A stretch of 64,000 nucleotides of DNA from Microstegium vimineum (Eukaryota > Streptophyta > Magnoliopsida > Poales > Poaceae): positions 51,906,122 to 51,970,121 of the forward strand of contig CM039127.1 of the NCBI GenBank assembly GCA_022036555.1, read 5' to 3'. The notes below the pieces were generated by a model. That model did no database searches and was not told the DNA's origin. It was given only the letters and a program-made list of their open reading frames with translations. This document shows, in pieces, positions 21,340 through 33,616 of the stretch. Position 1 is the stretch's first letter; every line of letters starts with the position of its first letter. The position numbers and the translations under genes are program-made.

Positions 21340-24300
21340 TCATATATAGCATTCCGTTATAGCTGCAAGTGTCTTGGCATCGGGGGCATATCAAGCTCAT
21401 GGATACCCTCAAGAACCCTGACCACCTCACCCATCGTTGGCCGATCACATTCATTATCTTGGATGCACCAAAATGCAATTTTGCAAATCCTTTCAGCCTC
21501 TTCCAATTCAAGGTCGTCGTCTTGTAATTGCGGATCCACTAAACTGTGTAGGTCTCCCTCATGAAGCTTGCTAATTGCTTCCACTGGGAAATAAAAAACA
21601 CGATCACTACTCTTACTGTTTACTTCTGGCCTGTTCCTTTTTCCTGATATGAGTTCCAACAATACCATACCAAAGCTGTAAACATCAACTTTGGGTGTAA
21701 TAGGAACTCCACTAAGCCACTCTGGGGCGAGATACCCGGCAGTTCCTCTAAATGTAGTAAGAACTCGGCTAAAATCTCTTCCTACAAATGCTGCCAGCCC
21801 AAAGTCTGCAATTTTAGGAACAAAAGATGCATCGAGAAGTATGTTTTCGGGCTTAATATCACAGTGTATGATGCATTCACGACAACTTTGGTGCAAGTAG
21901 CACAATCCTCTAGCAACTTCGGTGGCTATTTGATACCTTGTGCTCCAATTCAAGATTGGACCGTTGCTTTGAAACAGATGGGCATCAAGGGACCCATTCA
22001 CCATGTGCTCATACACAAGTAGCCTCTTATCATTTTCACTACAAAAACCAATCAATTTGACTAGATTGATATGTTGAATCATTCCAATTGAGCTCACCTC
22101 AACCCAAAATGCTTGTCTCCTGGACGGGCACCGTCGAGCCTCTTCACTGCGATTGTAGTCAAGTCACTTAAAGCTCCCTTGAAAACAGAACCAAAACCAC
22201 CTCCACCCAGCCTTTGTGTGAAATTTTTAGTAGCACGACTTAGATCAATGTATCTAAAGGCTACAATTCCACCACTACCTCAGGTGCCATGTAATGCCGC
22301 GTTGGACATCTTGAATTTGTTCCTCCAAATCATGAAGAACAACAACATGAGCACTAGTAACACAAGACCACCAACAATGCTTGCAGAAATAACAACTATT
22401 GGTATTCTTTTGTTGTTTTCCTTCAAACTATGAAAATCTCTTGCAGCAAGGCGAAGGTAAAGAACATCTCCATCTTGTGAACTAATACCATTGTTGTCAT
22501 CCTGATTTACATTACGCAATTCCCCATGCCAGACAGAGCATTTACTATTGCCGTAGGAATAAGCGGTGCAAGAGCACTCACTAAGACAAGCTTCCTCACA
22601 ATTGCTTTGTGTGGCAGCACCTTCTATTACCTGAGCATCATAGGGCAATGCAGTAACACGAGGTATTTGATGGAACACATCTGTTGTACTACTTGTAGTC
22701 TTGCTCTTGTTGATACTTCGACTTGTACTTGTGCAATCTAAGGGAGTATTTCTAGCACACCCTCCTGTTTGGTCACCGAGTCGCCAATCCTGAGGCGACT
22801 TGAGGGAGAAGATCTCCATACAGTGAAGGACCGAGAACAGCGACCAGAGGGGGGTGAATGGGAGCCTCAAATTTCTCTCAAAATATTCGGGCCACTCTTC
22901 TCAAAAACCAAACCCAGTTGTTGGGTGCTCACCGGCAGTGGAGGAAGACTCACCAGAAACCCCAAAATGTAGGTTCTCGACCCCTAGGGAAAAGAGGCAA
23001 AAACCTAAGCAAAACAAACGAAAACAGCAACCATCGGACCAGCTGAGACAGAGCCACCGGACTATAGCGAGTAGTCCGGTGCTAAGGTCCGACGCCTTCA
23101 CCCGCCGAGACAAATCAACGCAGGGAGCACCTGACCTCCGGACTCGATGCTTCGGACTAGTCCGACGCTGCTCCGGACCAAGGAGCATAGGTCTGACGCT
23201 TTTCGCTGACCCAGCCAAAAATACGCAGTGAGCAACCCACCACCGGACCAGACCGTCGGACTAAGACGACTGGTCTGACGCTTGGAGGACTCACAGACAG
23301 AGACCACCGGACCAATGGGGTATGGTCTGAAGCCTCAAAAACGACTGGTCTGGAGGGTGGTCCGACGCCCTTCGCTGCTTGACACGAGGAAAGTCAAGAC
23401 CACTGGACCACTTGCTATGGTCCGGAGCTAGGGGTAAGTGGTCCGACGCTCATGAGCAGAACTGTTGAAACCCGCGAAAAAGGTTTTCTCTCCACCAAAT
23501 CCTTCCAAATCACAACCAAATGTTCACCAATAGCAATCAAATTTTGTAGGCATGATCCTAGTGCTATGGAGGAGCTATCCCAAAGAAATCATCGCTCAAT
23601 TTGGTGTGAGTAAACGGGAAGAAGAGATTTTGGGGGAAAAGAGACAAAACGAAGAACGCTGCAAAGAAAATGCCCGATCTACGTACTCGTGAGGTTTGAG
23701 AAGAATTCCTTCGGTACAAAGATGCTCCTTATGAATACGAACAACTTGGTTCAAACGGATTTTGCAAAGCTACTCCCTACAAAGAGAAATCATCTCGGGA
23801 AAAAGAGAGAGCAAAAGCCAAACGCGAAAAACACAAGCAAAACGGGGACACGATCAAGAAATCGAAGCCACCATGGCTTACGGAGGTTACGACCTTCGAT
23901 TCCTCGCAACAAACTCAAGTTCTTACAGAGGTTGGTGAAATCAACCTAGGGATCTCATGAACTAGAGAGAGGGTAGAGAGAGAGAGAGTTGGGACAAATG
24001 ATTAGGGTTCAAAAGATGGAATGAGGGATACCCCTTCACCCCCTATTTATCAGGGCTTTGGCTATTTCCCAAAGACCCCCCTAGATACATGAGTGAACTA
24101 CCTAGCCTAAGCATTGCAGTCCAAGCTCCGGAAAATATCTCCCGTATTTTGAATGGATGGCCCCGCTTCCTGCCCTGCTGTCGCCTCGACGCAACCTCCA
24201 GGATTCCGCCACGTACCATCCCCGCTTCCTCGGAATCTCCGCCCGGGTTTTGAGGCCCAAACCCGCGAAACCCGCCACCGGTAGCTTTCGGCTCAACTAC

Positions 24301-25545
24301 CGAACCCCGAGTTTTGAGACTCAAACTCGGAAACCGTCCTCCGGTGGTTTTGCGGCCCAAACCACCAAACCGCTCGACTCGAGCCACCTTGTCCTCGCCC
24401 AGTTGGACTCCGAGTCCCCAGAGCCTCCGCTCGACCCGCTAGTCCGCCGTCTTGACTCGGTCGACTCGGTCTACCTCCATGTCTTCTCGCACTCGCCGGT
24501 GCCAGGCACTAGCCACCACAGCTAGTCCGCCGGCGCCCATGGTCCCTCAGTCCGAGCCCCGCTTCCGCCCTTCACCGCTCTCAGTCCATCGGCACGGCAA
24601 GCCTCTACTCGACCTTCTCCACGCCATTGATCACTGTCACTAGGCATAGTACCTGCACACCACAAGCCGATAGACAGACACACATTTGCTTTCGCAAAGG
24701 ATTAGTGTAAGCCACTCAAACTGAAACGCTCAAATGTTGGTCAATCACTCATATCAAAACTGAACATTCATGGGTACTTATCTACCATGTGTTCGCATAC
24801 AGCCACAATAGTTTGGACGTGAATTGCTTTTGCAGACCGTGAAAGGTCCACAAACAGCAGAGGCTATGCAGAAATCAGAAGGCTGGGCATATACAGTCTC
24901 CCAAGATTGTTTGGTCTTCGACCAAATGTTCAGCTGAAGCTGTCCAAAGACATCTATTAGGACGAACACAGAAGCCGATTCATCGATCAAGGTATACGAG
25001 AAATAGACCTCTTCGTCGTTCTCTTGGAATGCGGGTTTCAGCAAGCCCTTGGTCCGTGGATCCGAGTCCATCAGTCCATTTAGAACTTGCACAAGCTCTG
25101 CTAGTTTTCCTGCTGGCCAGGACCAGTACACTACGTAGGGCGAGTTGCGACCTGTGAGGCGCATCTGCCTGTCGATTTCTACTGCAATGGAGTAGGAGCC
25201 GAAATCTGGATCGATCAGGCTCTTCTTTGAGATGCCAAATCGGTTCAGATCCGTCTTCTTGTTCCAGCCGATCTTGGCACCAGGAAGACCGACGTCCGCT
25301 GGGTAGTCAAAGCTCTGCCAGTACAACGGGACTGCTGATGTGTTTTTTGGCACAAGGGCAAGGTTTCCAGTGCCCTCATGGGCACTGATGATGGCAGTGC
25401 TGTTTTGTACTGCCATTGACGACAGCAGTAGTGGAGGACCATACAGGTGGAGTGGATTTGGTGTTAGTGTTGTTGTTGTTCAAGGTGATAACGAGGTTGT
25501 TGCCATCTCTTGAGAATTTGAGCTGGGCTACTTTGAGACCGCTAA
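21340..25545 (-). pseudogene. G-type lectin S-receptor-like kinase pseudogene (copy 3)
   Basis: Same family as 2676-5308. From 5' to 3': lectin part begins at about 25545 (LKVAQLKFSRDGNN), so the signal peptide and first ~100 codons are lost. A frameshift lies at about 25416. The S-locus region continues to 24803 (NYCGCM). A solo LTR interrupts at 22824-24797. The PAN domain and transmembrane segment run to 22283, then there is a stop at 22280-22282 after HGT. A one-base insertion in the P-loop/β3 region lies at about 22125. An open kinase C-part (HCDIKPENILLD, DFGLAAFVGRDF) runs to 21357. A one-base deletion near 21375 gives an early stop; the ancestral stop is 21340-21342. At least four lesions besides the LTR, so it is not functional. 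Confidence 0.9.
22824..24797 (-). mobile_element. Solo LTR of a Ty1/copia element inside receptor-kinase copy 3
   Basis: Flanked by the 5-bp duplication TACAG (22819-22823 and 24798-24802). Ends are TG...CA. Removing it with one TACAG restores the reading frame across CGCM/EIFS. Read on the minus strand it ends with a C-rich stretch then GGTCCTTCA, like the 3' end of the copia LTR at 16599-18217, and has a TATA-like GATAAATAGG at about 24047. It holds many GTCCGAC/CGGACC motifs at 23040-23450. No internal genes, so it is a solo LTR left by recombination. Confidence 0.85.
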
Positions 25546-26840
25546 TGATGAAATTTACTATTTGAGATATAACGGGGTGCATGGCAGCGCAGTACGTGAC
25601 TCTCTGAAATTGTTTCTAGCTAGCTTTCTTCTTGCCATTTGAGATATAACGGGGCGCTGTCTGCTAACCAAGCACAAACAGTGTCGTCGTCTGTCTGTCG
25701 TGGACTCGGTCTTTGCCCCGCGCCACAGGCTACGGCCAGGGTCCCGGCCTGTACGTGGCAGGGACGGGACGGAACACACATGAAGCTGCATTGCATTATT
25801 GCATGGCGTGAAGGACCCGGCCGGCCGGCCGGTGACCAGCAGGTCGCCTAGCTTGTCCGTCCACATGATATGCAAGCGAGGCACTGTAGCTGTAGGAGAA
25901 GCTTCCAACTGCCAATAATGCAGCTTTGCATTGCATGCACGGTACATACGGTGCATCACCATCTCCTCTACACAGCTCTACACGCTGCCGGTATTGTAGC
26001 TTAGGAGCAGATTCCAACTGACAATAATGCAGCTTTGCATGCATGGTCAAGTCCAAGCACGAGGCATGCCTTCCCAACTTCTGTGGCCCATGTATACGGG
26101 TATACAGTACTGCTTACTCTGTATTGCTGAATAAATAAATAGATTATTATGTTAATTTTTTAAAACTTTGATTGAATTTCTAGGAAAAATATATTAAAAT
26201 TTATGATATTAAATTAGTATCATTAAATATTTTCACATTATGCTCATTTTATATGGCAGATGTTGTTATTCCTTTCTATAAAGTTAGTGAAATTTTAAAA
26301 AAAAATTGACTTAACATGAATTATAGGAATTTATTTATTTATTTAGAGGTGAAGGGAGCGGGTATCAATAAACAATGATGTAAATATGAAACCAATGAAG
26401 AAGAATTAATCAAAGCCTCCTCAATAGTCTAGTCCTCCAAAAATGACTCTGCTCTATCTCCCGGTGGCATTTACCCCTAATGAACTACAGTTCATCACAT
26501 CCTTAAGACACTTAGCTAGAATTCACTTGTCCCTAAAGCAAGCATTAAGTAGTGGCCATATATAAATATCATATATTGTTAACTTCCTTCTTTGTTTAAT
26601 AATACAATTCAAGTCAATGCCTCGTCAACAAATTAAATGTACATACATTTCTGTCATATTTTGCTACAAATATTTGCTTGCTTACCATAAGTTCACCTAG
26701 AAGAATGAATAAGAGAGTGGATACATCATAAAACTTTTCGATATTGCAAACTTGCCTTCCTTTGTTACTTCCAATCCAGACTACACCTTTCAAATTTGCT
26801 GAAACTCAACACTTTGCAAACAATGAAGTACACAGAATTC
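25546..26840. other. Intergenic sequence with short duplications
   Basis: No gene. ATTTGAGATATAACGGGG occurs at 25560 and 25640. About 55 bp around CCAATAATGCAGCTTTGCAT (25884-25938) recurs with changes at 25996-26050. 26110-26340 is an AT-rich, MITE-like stretch. 26700-26840 is the 3' flank of the next pseudogene. Confidence 0.45.
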
Positions 26841-29800
26841 TTAAATTGATACTTCATCGGAGTGCTCTGTTATAGCTGCAAGTAGTCTAGGCATTGGGGG
26901 CATATCAAGCTCTTGTAGACCCTCAAGAACCCGGACCACTTCACCCATTATCGGCCGATCAAACTCATTATCTTGGATGCACCAGCATGCAACTTTGCAA
27001 GCCCTTTCAGCCTCTACTAAATCAAAGTGACCCTGTAATTGTGGATCCACCAAACTTTGTACATCTCCCACATGAAGCTTGTTGATGGCTTGCACTAGGA
27101 ATAAGCAGTGTGATAACTATTGTTGGTGTATACTTCAGGTGAATTCCTCCTTCCTGATATGATTTCCATCAACACCATACCGAAACTATAAACATCAACT
27201 TTAGGTGTAATAGGAACTCCACTAAGCCACTCTGGGGCTAGATACCCGATAATTCCCCTAAATGTAGTCAGGATTCGACTAAATCCCGTCCTACAAATGC
27301 TGCCATCCCAAAGTCTGCAATCTTAGGAGCAAATGATGCATCAAGTAATATGTTTTATGGTTTGATATCACAGTGTATGATGCATTCGGGGCAACTATGA
27401 TGCAAGTAGGACAATCCTCTAGCAACTCCTATAGTTTTTTGATACCTAGTGCTCCAGTTTAGGACTGTAGTTTTGGACTTAAATAGATGTCCATCAAGAG
27501 ACCCATTTAACATATGTTCATGTATACAAGTAGTCTTTTGTCTCTTTCACAGCAGAATCCAATTAATTTCACTAGGTTGATATGTTGGATCAATCCAATT
27601 GATGTCACCTCAGCTCTGAATTGCTTCTCTCCTTGACGAGCACCATCAAGCCTTTTTACTGCTATAGATGTTGAGTCACTTAACACTCCCTTGAATACAG
27701 AACCAAAACCACTACCTCTAAGAATTTGCGAGAATTTTTTTGTAGCATGACTTAAATCAGTATATCGAAAGGTTACAATTCCAGCACTACCTTGACTGAC
27801 ATGTGAAGGCACACCGCAACACTTGAATTTGTTCCACCAAATAACTAACAACATCATGAGCACTAACATCAAACAACTAATAATGCTTGTAGTAGTAACA
27901 ATAACTCCATGGTTTGCTTTTTCTTTTGTTGTTTCCCCTAAAACTTTGCAAACCTTTGGCGGCAAGTCGAATGTAAACAACATCTTCAGAAGTATTGTCA
28001 ATTCCATCATTATCATTTACATGAAGCAATTCCTCATGCCAAACAGAGCATCTACTGTTGTTATAGGAATAAGCAGTGCAAGAGCAATCAGTGAGACAAG
28101 CTTCTACGCATTCGCTTTGAGTGGTAGCATTTGTAATGCTCTGGGGATCATAGAGCAATGTAACATGAGTTATTGGGTGGAACATGTCCATTGAGGTTGT
28201 TGTGTTTGAAGACTCTATGGTGATTTTGGTAATTGATGAAGCCTAAGTACTGACCTATCTCTAAGTGTGAGTAGGGTTAGTACACTAAGGAGAATGTGAG
28301 AATGAATAAGTGATGGAGCAAGGAGGAGACTAAGGAGAAAGCTATCAAGGTTCTACACTTGGAGAAGAAGAGAAAAGGAGGAGATCCTAAGCTATTCAAG
28401 GCAAAGGTATAAGCTAGGGCTTTTCCATTTGAGCGATCAAGACACCTAGTGGGTGTGATCACATTTAGGATAGGTAACCGTACTATGAAGAGGGGAAAAT
28501 AGTTAGTGGTTACAACTATCGAGTGTCATTAGGTTGATCATGATTGCATTGCATTCTAACCTATTGAGCAACCCTTGTAAAACTTGATAAAATATGCCAA
28601 CACACATGCACAAGTCAGTGAAACACTTGGTGGTGACACATAAGATCAAGGGAAGCAAAGAAGAAGAGATTCTGCCCAAGACAGAGGCGTCGGACCAGTT
28701 GGTCTGGGAGCTTCGGACCATAGTAGGTGGTCCGACGGTTGCTCCCAGCACTGGCAATCAGACAAGGAAGCGTCAGACCAGTGCTGAGATGAGGCATCAG
28801 ACCATAGGCGACTGGTCCGGTGGCTCGGTCATCGATCAGCAGAAGAACAAAATAGGCGTCGGACCAGTCTGCATGGTCCGGTGCTCAGGTCCGACGGTCA
28901 GGTCCGAAGTTCGGGTGCTTCCTGCGTGAATTCAGCAAGGCTCTGAGGAGGCGTCGGACTACTTGGCATGGTCTGGTGGTCCAGTCTGAAGGTGTAGTCC
29001 GGAGGCAGGGTGCTTACTGTGTTCAGACTGAAGCTGAGGCGAGGGCGTCGGATGAGGCGTCGGACCAGCCCTCCGGACCAATGGAGGTGGTCCGACGGTG
29101 GCTATTTCTGCCCGCCAACGGTCAAATTACAAAGCGTCGGACCAGGTGCTATGGTCCGACGGTGGTGACAAGTGGTCCGACGGTACGCTTTTCAGCAGCC
29201 CAAGTGCATATTGGCTAGTTGCTTTGAGGGGGCTATTTAAGGGTGTGTGACGGTTCAAGGTTTTTTTCTTGCTCATTCTGATATTGCATACACTTGTGAA
29301 GCTTGTAACACACACACTCCCACTCATCTCTTAGTCAATTGATCATCCATTTGAGAGATTTGAGTGTTCTAGTGCATTGCATGAAGTGAGTTCATCCTAG
29401 AGGCACTTGGGAGTTGATACTGCTGCTAGTTTCTTGTTACTCTTGGTGATTTCCATCACCTAGACGGTTGGAGCAAGCGGTGTGGATTCGAGAAGCTTGG
29501 TGATTGTGCTTCGTCGACCACAAGTGGTGATTGTGAGGGGTTTTTGTGCCTTCCCCGCGGGAGATCGCAAAGGTAACTCTAGTGGATTGCTCGTGGCGTT
29601 TCAATAGCCTCATCTTGTGTTGGTTGTGCGGCACCCGGTGATGGGTTTGGCATGTGATGCCAATAAGCGCGTGAACCTCCAAGTGAGTGTCTTGCCACAA
29701 CGGGGACGTAGCTAGTTGGCAAGCTAGTGAACCTCGGGAGAAAATCAAGTGTCTACTTTTGTCTCCCTTGCGTGATTGATTGGCTATATTGGAGCTACTC

Positions 29801-31241
29801 ACTTGATTGGATCAATCCTCTACACGGCGGTATATTCACTCCTCTCATCTCTTGCATTACCTTATTCATACTTGTCTTAGTATATTAGGTTGTGCCTAGA
29901 GGGCTACTAGAATTGAGTAGGCATTGAGTGATCCTAGAAGCTTATTAGGATAGAAATTGTGGTTAGGAGGTTTCGCATCCTTTAGTAGGCTAGTGCAATC
30001 CTAGCTTCGCTTCATTGTTTTCTATCTTGTTGTTGAAGTGTGTTTTAGATTTTAAAATTAGGCTATTCACCCTCCCTCTAGCCTTGGACTAGGACCTTTC
30101 GGTGTTATTCTTTTTAGTGCAATCTAATGGTGTATTTCTAACACATCCTCCTGTTCGATCACCAAGCCCCCAATCCAAAGTTGACTTCTGGGAGAAGATC
30201 TCCATACAATCACAGAATGGACGTGAATTGTCGTTGCATACAGTGAAAGGTCCACATGTAGCATACGCACTGCAAGGGTCTGTGGGTTGGGCATACATGC
30301 TTTGCCAAGACTGTGTGTCCTGGGACCAAACCATCATCTTGATCTGACCAGACATGTCGAGCAAGGCAAATGTGGAAGATGACTCATCCAATGAATCATA
30401 CATGTAGTACTCTTCTTCATTGTTCTCAACATATTTTGGGTTAATCAAACCTCTAGTTCGTGGATCCATGTCTAGAACTGACTTTAGTATTGTTATAAGT
30501 TTATATGGTGATGAGTTTCTCGATGACCAGGACCAGTACGCTTTAGAGGGGCTGTTGCGGTGACTGAGGAGCACCACACCATTGGTGTCTAGTTGAATGT
30601 TGTATTGTACAAGCCAAGACCGGGATCAATCAAGCTCTTGTTTGATATGGCCTGGTGATAGAAACCGGTGACCTTGTTTCGGCCAAACTTGGCCCTGGTA
30701 GCAAAACATTTGTTGAGTAGTCAAAGCTCTGCCGCAGAACTACATTAGTTGTGTTTTCTGCTACAAGAACAAGATTTCCATTGTTCAAGTGAACATCGCT
30801 AGTATTGTTTATGCTGGTTTCTGTCCTGTTTTTGACAGTAATGTGAGTGGACCACATAAGGGATTCAGTGGCATGATTCAAGATGACAAGGTTGCCATCT
30901 CTAGAGATTTTGAGATGTGTTAGGCTGGTGTTGAGGCTAGTGATTGGCTTTTCCCAATTAGCAACCCATACAACTGTAAAAACTGGAATCTTATTGAACC
31001 ATATGCCAAGGTACCAGCCAGGAGAGGTGGTGCTGTAGACCAACTTACTGATGCCTGAGCCTGGTTGGAAGAAGCCGAGCGCAAACTTTCCGTTTCGTGA
31101 GATGAGCTTGTCGCCGATGACAAGTTCCTTGCTGCCTGTAAGAGTATCATCATTTGGAGTTGCAGCTGAACATGGTGGAATGTGCAGGGAGGAGATCACT
31201 AGAAGAAACCCTCCGATCAGTAAGATGTACAGTGCTGGCAT
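26841..31241 (-). pseudogene. G-type lectin S-receptor-like kinase pseudogene (copy 4)
   Basis: Full-length relic with its own ATG (31241, MPALYILLIGGFLLV signal peptide), lectin domain (GDKLISRNGKFALGFFQ, VWVANWEKPI), S-locus, PAN, transmembrane and kinase parts. Visible lesions: frameshifts at about 30690 and 30600; a solo LTR at 28207-30101; a frameshift at about 27930 just before the transmembrane helix; a small insertion at about 27525 in the LLVYEH motif; a stop in place of Glu in HCDIKPEN (about 27353); a one-base deletion in GRDFSR (about 27288); and another at about 27098. The C-terminus (stop 26841-26843) is conserved. Not functional. Confidence 0.9.
28207..30101 (+). mobile_element. 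Solo LTR of a Ty1/copia element inside receptor-kinase copy 4
   Basis: Flanked by GTGTT (28202-28206 and 30102-30106). Starts TGAAGACTC and ends ...GGACCTTTCG, where the usual final A appears mutated to G. A TATA-like GGGGGCTATTTAAGGG lies at about 29229, then a leader and the C-rich 3' end. GTCCGAC/CGGACCA motifs cluster at 28680-29190, as in the other two LTRs. Orientation is opposite to the host pseudogene. No internal coding sequence. Confidence 0.8.
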
Positions 31242-31765
31242 TGCCTGAACAGAGATTATGGATTGGTGAGTGGCAAGGGATGGATGGATGCATATGTGTT
31301 TGCAGCTCTAGACCTACTATTTAGAGAAGGAAGAAGAGGACAAGATATATAGAAAAGAGTGTATATCCAACTTGGATTGGATGCATGTTCAGCTAACACG
31401 AAAGTTACAGCAAAGACTCTGCAAGTCAACTACATGCATGTTCAGCAATACGCACTTAGCCTGCCTGCCACTTGTACTAGCTAGTTGGTACAACCACAAG
31501 GCAAGAGCCCATATAGTAGTACAGTAGTTTAGGGCGTTGACGAGGCGATACTTTGTTTATTAGCAGTTTCTATTAAAGTGCTATCCATAATTAATGTAAC
31601 ATCATCAGCCTTATGTTACCAATCTGCACCTGCATGATTTGAAGGAGTATTACCGTAAAGGAAAAAATGCATGGGCTAGCAGGCCTATATATTCTTGTCG
31701 CCTCCAACTTAATTTGAACAGGCAGACCAAGTAACAACATCTCTTATGATTTTGAGGTTTGAGGT
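31242..31765. other. 5' flank of receptor-kinase copy 4
   Basis: Promoter-side non-coding sequence of the pseudogene. No core promoter element stands out. From about 31690 it resembles the 3' flank of the gene at 2676-5308, so the neighbouring family member to the right once ended here. Confidence 0.4.
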
Positions 31766-32039
31766 GGTTGTGTTTAGTTGTCAAACTTTGGATGTGAAAA
31801 GGTGGCAAAATACACTGTAGCAACACTGTAGCATTTCGTTTGTATTTGTGAATAATTGTCCAAACATTGACTAATTAGGCTCAAAACGTTCGTCTCGCAA
31901 AGTACAACCAAACTATGTAATTAGTTTTTGATTTCATCTACATTTAGTACTCCATGCATGTGTCGGCATTTTGATGTGATGGAGAATCTTTGTTTTGCAT
32001 AGTACCAAATTTTGGAATTTTGAGGAACTAAACACAGCC
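31766..32039. mobile_element. Tourist-like MITE
   Basis: About 274 bp with inverted ends GGTTGTGTTTAGTTG (left) and GGCTGTGTTTAGTTCC (right, read inward), the widespread grass GGCYTTGTTTAGTT-type terminus. Matching 3-bp flanks were not found. Confidence 0.55.
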
Positions 32040-32241
32040 GACCAAGTTCCAATGTTGATCGATCAAGAGGCTTCCCACCAAGATGCAGTGGAGTTGATGC
32101 CTCCCGGCGGCTAGCCCAATGCATGGTGCAAGTAACAGGAGTACCAGCTTTCATCCTCACCTTGGAAAATAATATCAATCACCATGTATATCCAGCAATT
32201 GAGCTTCCAGTACTCACCTAAAGCCTGCTCCGTGCTGCTCA

Positions 32242-33126
32242 CACTACTACAGATTTCAACATCACTGTCGGTCTATCACTGTCGGGTCTGGCAAAACCGA
32301 CAGTAATGAATCTTCACTGTCGGTTCGTGGCAAAACCGACAGTGAAGCTCCTCTTCAGTGCCAGTTCGTGGCTGGAAAAATCAGTGCAGCGTCTCTGCCC
32401 TTTCACTGCCGGTTCCAGCCACGAACCGGCAGTGAAGCTCCTCATCACTGTCGGTTCGTGGCTGGAACCGACAGTGATAACCTGGACACTTTCACTGCCG
32501 GTTCCAGCCAGTTCGTGGCTGGAACCGGCAGTGATATACCTATACAATTAATTTTTTTATTTTTGTAAACGACCTTGGATGGAAAAATTTTGTACATGAA
32601 AGTTGTATATCTCGAAAAGTTATGAAACTTTGTAGTTCACAACTTTTTCATTTGAAATCATCTTGTCAACGAAAAATACGCTCGAATGTGTCAAATTTGA
32701 AATTCAAAATTTTGTAAACGGCCTCGGATGAAAAAAAACTTGCTATATGAAAGTTGTAGATCTCGAAAAGTTATGAAACTTTGTAGTTTACAACTTTTTC
32801 ATTTGAATTCGTTTAGTCCCTTAACCAATCAATTTACACTCGGTTTAGTATAGAATGAGGTTAACTAAAACCGAATCTAGACACAAGTGAATCATGGGTG
32901 GAGTGGTAAAGGAAATACCATGCAAAGACTAAGGTCTGAAGTTCAAATCCCCTCCGGAGCAACAGAGATGGAGATGGGAGGGTTACTAGTGGGGCTCTCC
33001 CAGAATTTAAATCTTTTTTTTTCTATTTTTTAAAACACGGTTTTTTTCAGGACATCCATCACTGTCGGTTCGTAAGGATCCGGCAGTGATGGAGAACCGA
33101 TACTGATTACGCTTTGTGTAGTAGTG
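32242..33126. mobile_element. Non-autonomous CACTA (En/Spm) transposon
   Basis: 885 bp flanked by TCA (32239-32241 and 33127-33129). Termini CACTACTACA are perfect inverted repeats. The left subterminal 300 bp carries many copies of CACTGTCGGTT / AACCGACAGTG in both orientations, the kind of array bound by CACTA transposase; two more lie near the right end. No transposase gene. Confidence 0.9.
32890..33025 (+). mobile_element. SINE-like insertion inside the CACTA element
   Basis: An A-box-like GGTGGAGTGGTAAAGG (about 32897) is followed ~30 bases later by a B-box-like GTTCAAATCCC (32941-32951), and the sequence ends in a T run (33014-33022). This is the layout of tRNA-derived plant SINEs of the Au/p-SINE type. 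Target-site duplications were not resolved. Confidence 0.5.
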
Positions 33127-33483
33127 TCACTGAATAATAGAACTGAGCAGATCAGCACCAATCAACCTGAAAAGAAACAGCATATTGAGATAACCATGCA
33201 AGTGTTCGGTTCCAAACCCTATACCAATTCCTACCTATGCAATTCTGAAAATTGATCATAACCCAACATTTTTTCATCCTTCACCAAATCACTCAATAGA
33301 TGAAGAGGACACAGTGATTCGTCGTGACAACAGTACTTAAACTGAGTAAAATGTAACATGAAACCACACTTGTAAGAGTAGTGCATAATGCTACTTGGTA
33401 CTAACCAGGTCTCCTGGACCTGATGACTTGAACCATGATTCAGTCTAAGAGCATATACAGTATGCATTTTGATGAACTTGATT

Positions 33484-33616
33484 TCAAGTGGCAAGCGGTT
33501 GGCCTACCGCGAGAGTATCATCATTTGGAGTTGCAGCAGAACATGAAACGGGAGCGTGCAGTGAGGAGAACGTTAGGAGAAGCTGAATGAGAAATATATA
33601 TGGTGAGGGTAGGCAT
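33484..33616 (-). pseudogene. N-terminal stub of a lectin receptor kinase (copy 5)
   Basis: ATG at 33616 begins a signal peptide, but a frameshift within it moves the frame. The other frame reads IFLIQLLLTFSSLHAP then SAATPNDDTLAVGQPLA, the mature N-terminus of this family (compare SAATPNDDTL in copy 4). Homology ends at about 33489. The family-type 3' flank lies immediately left (33127-33480 and 31690-32240), so nearly the whole coding region was deleted. Confidence 0.7.

Noticed and set aside
22824..24797. Intron of the receptor kinase
   Set aside because: No GT-AG borders at the junctions; a 5-bp duplication and TG...CA ends show an LTR insertion, and the paralogous genes are intronless.
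32896..32951. tRNA gene
   Set aside because: A- and B-box-like motifs are present but no cloverleaf can be drawn; the T-tail and position inside a transposon fit a SINE better.
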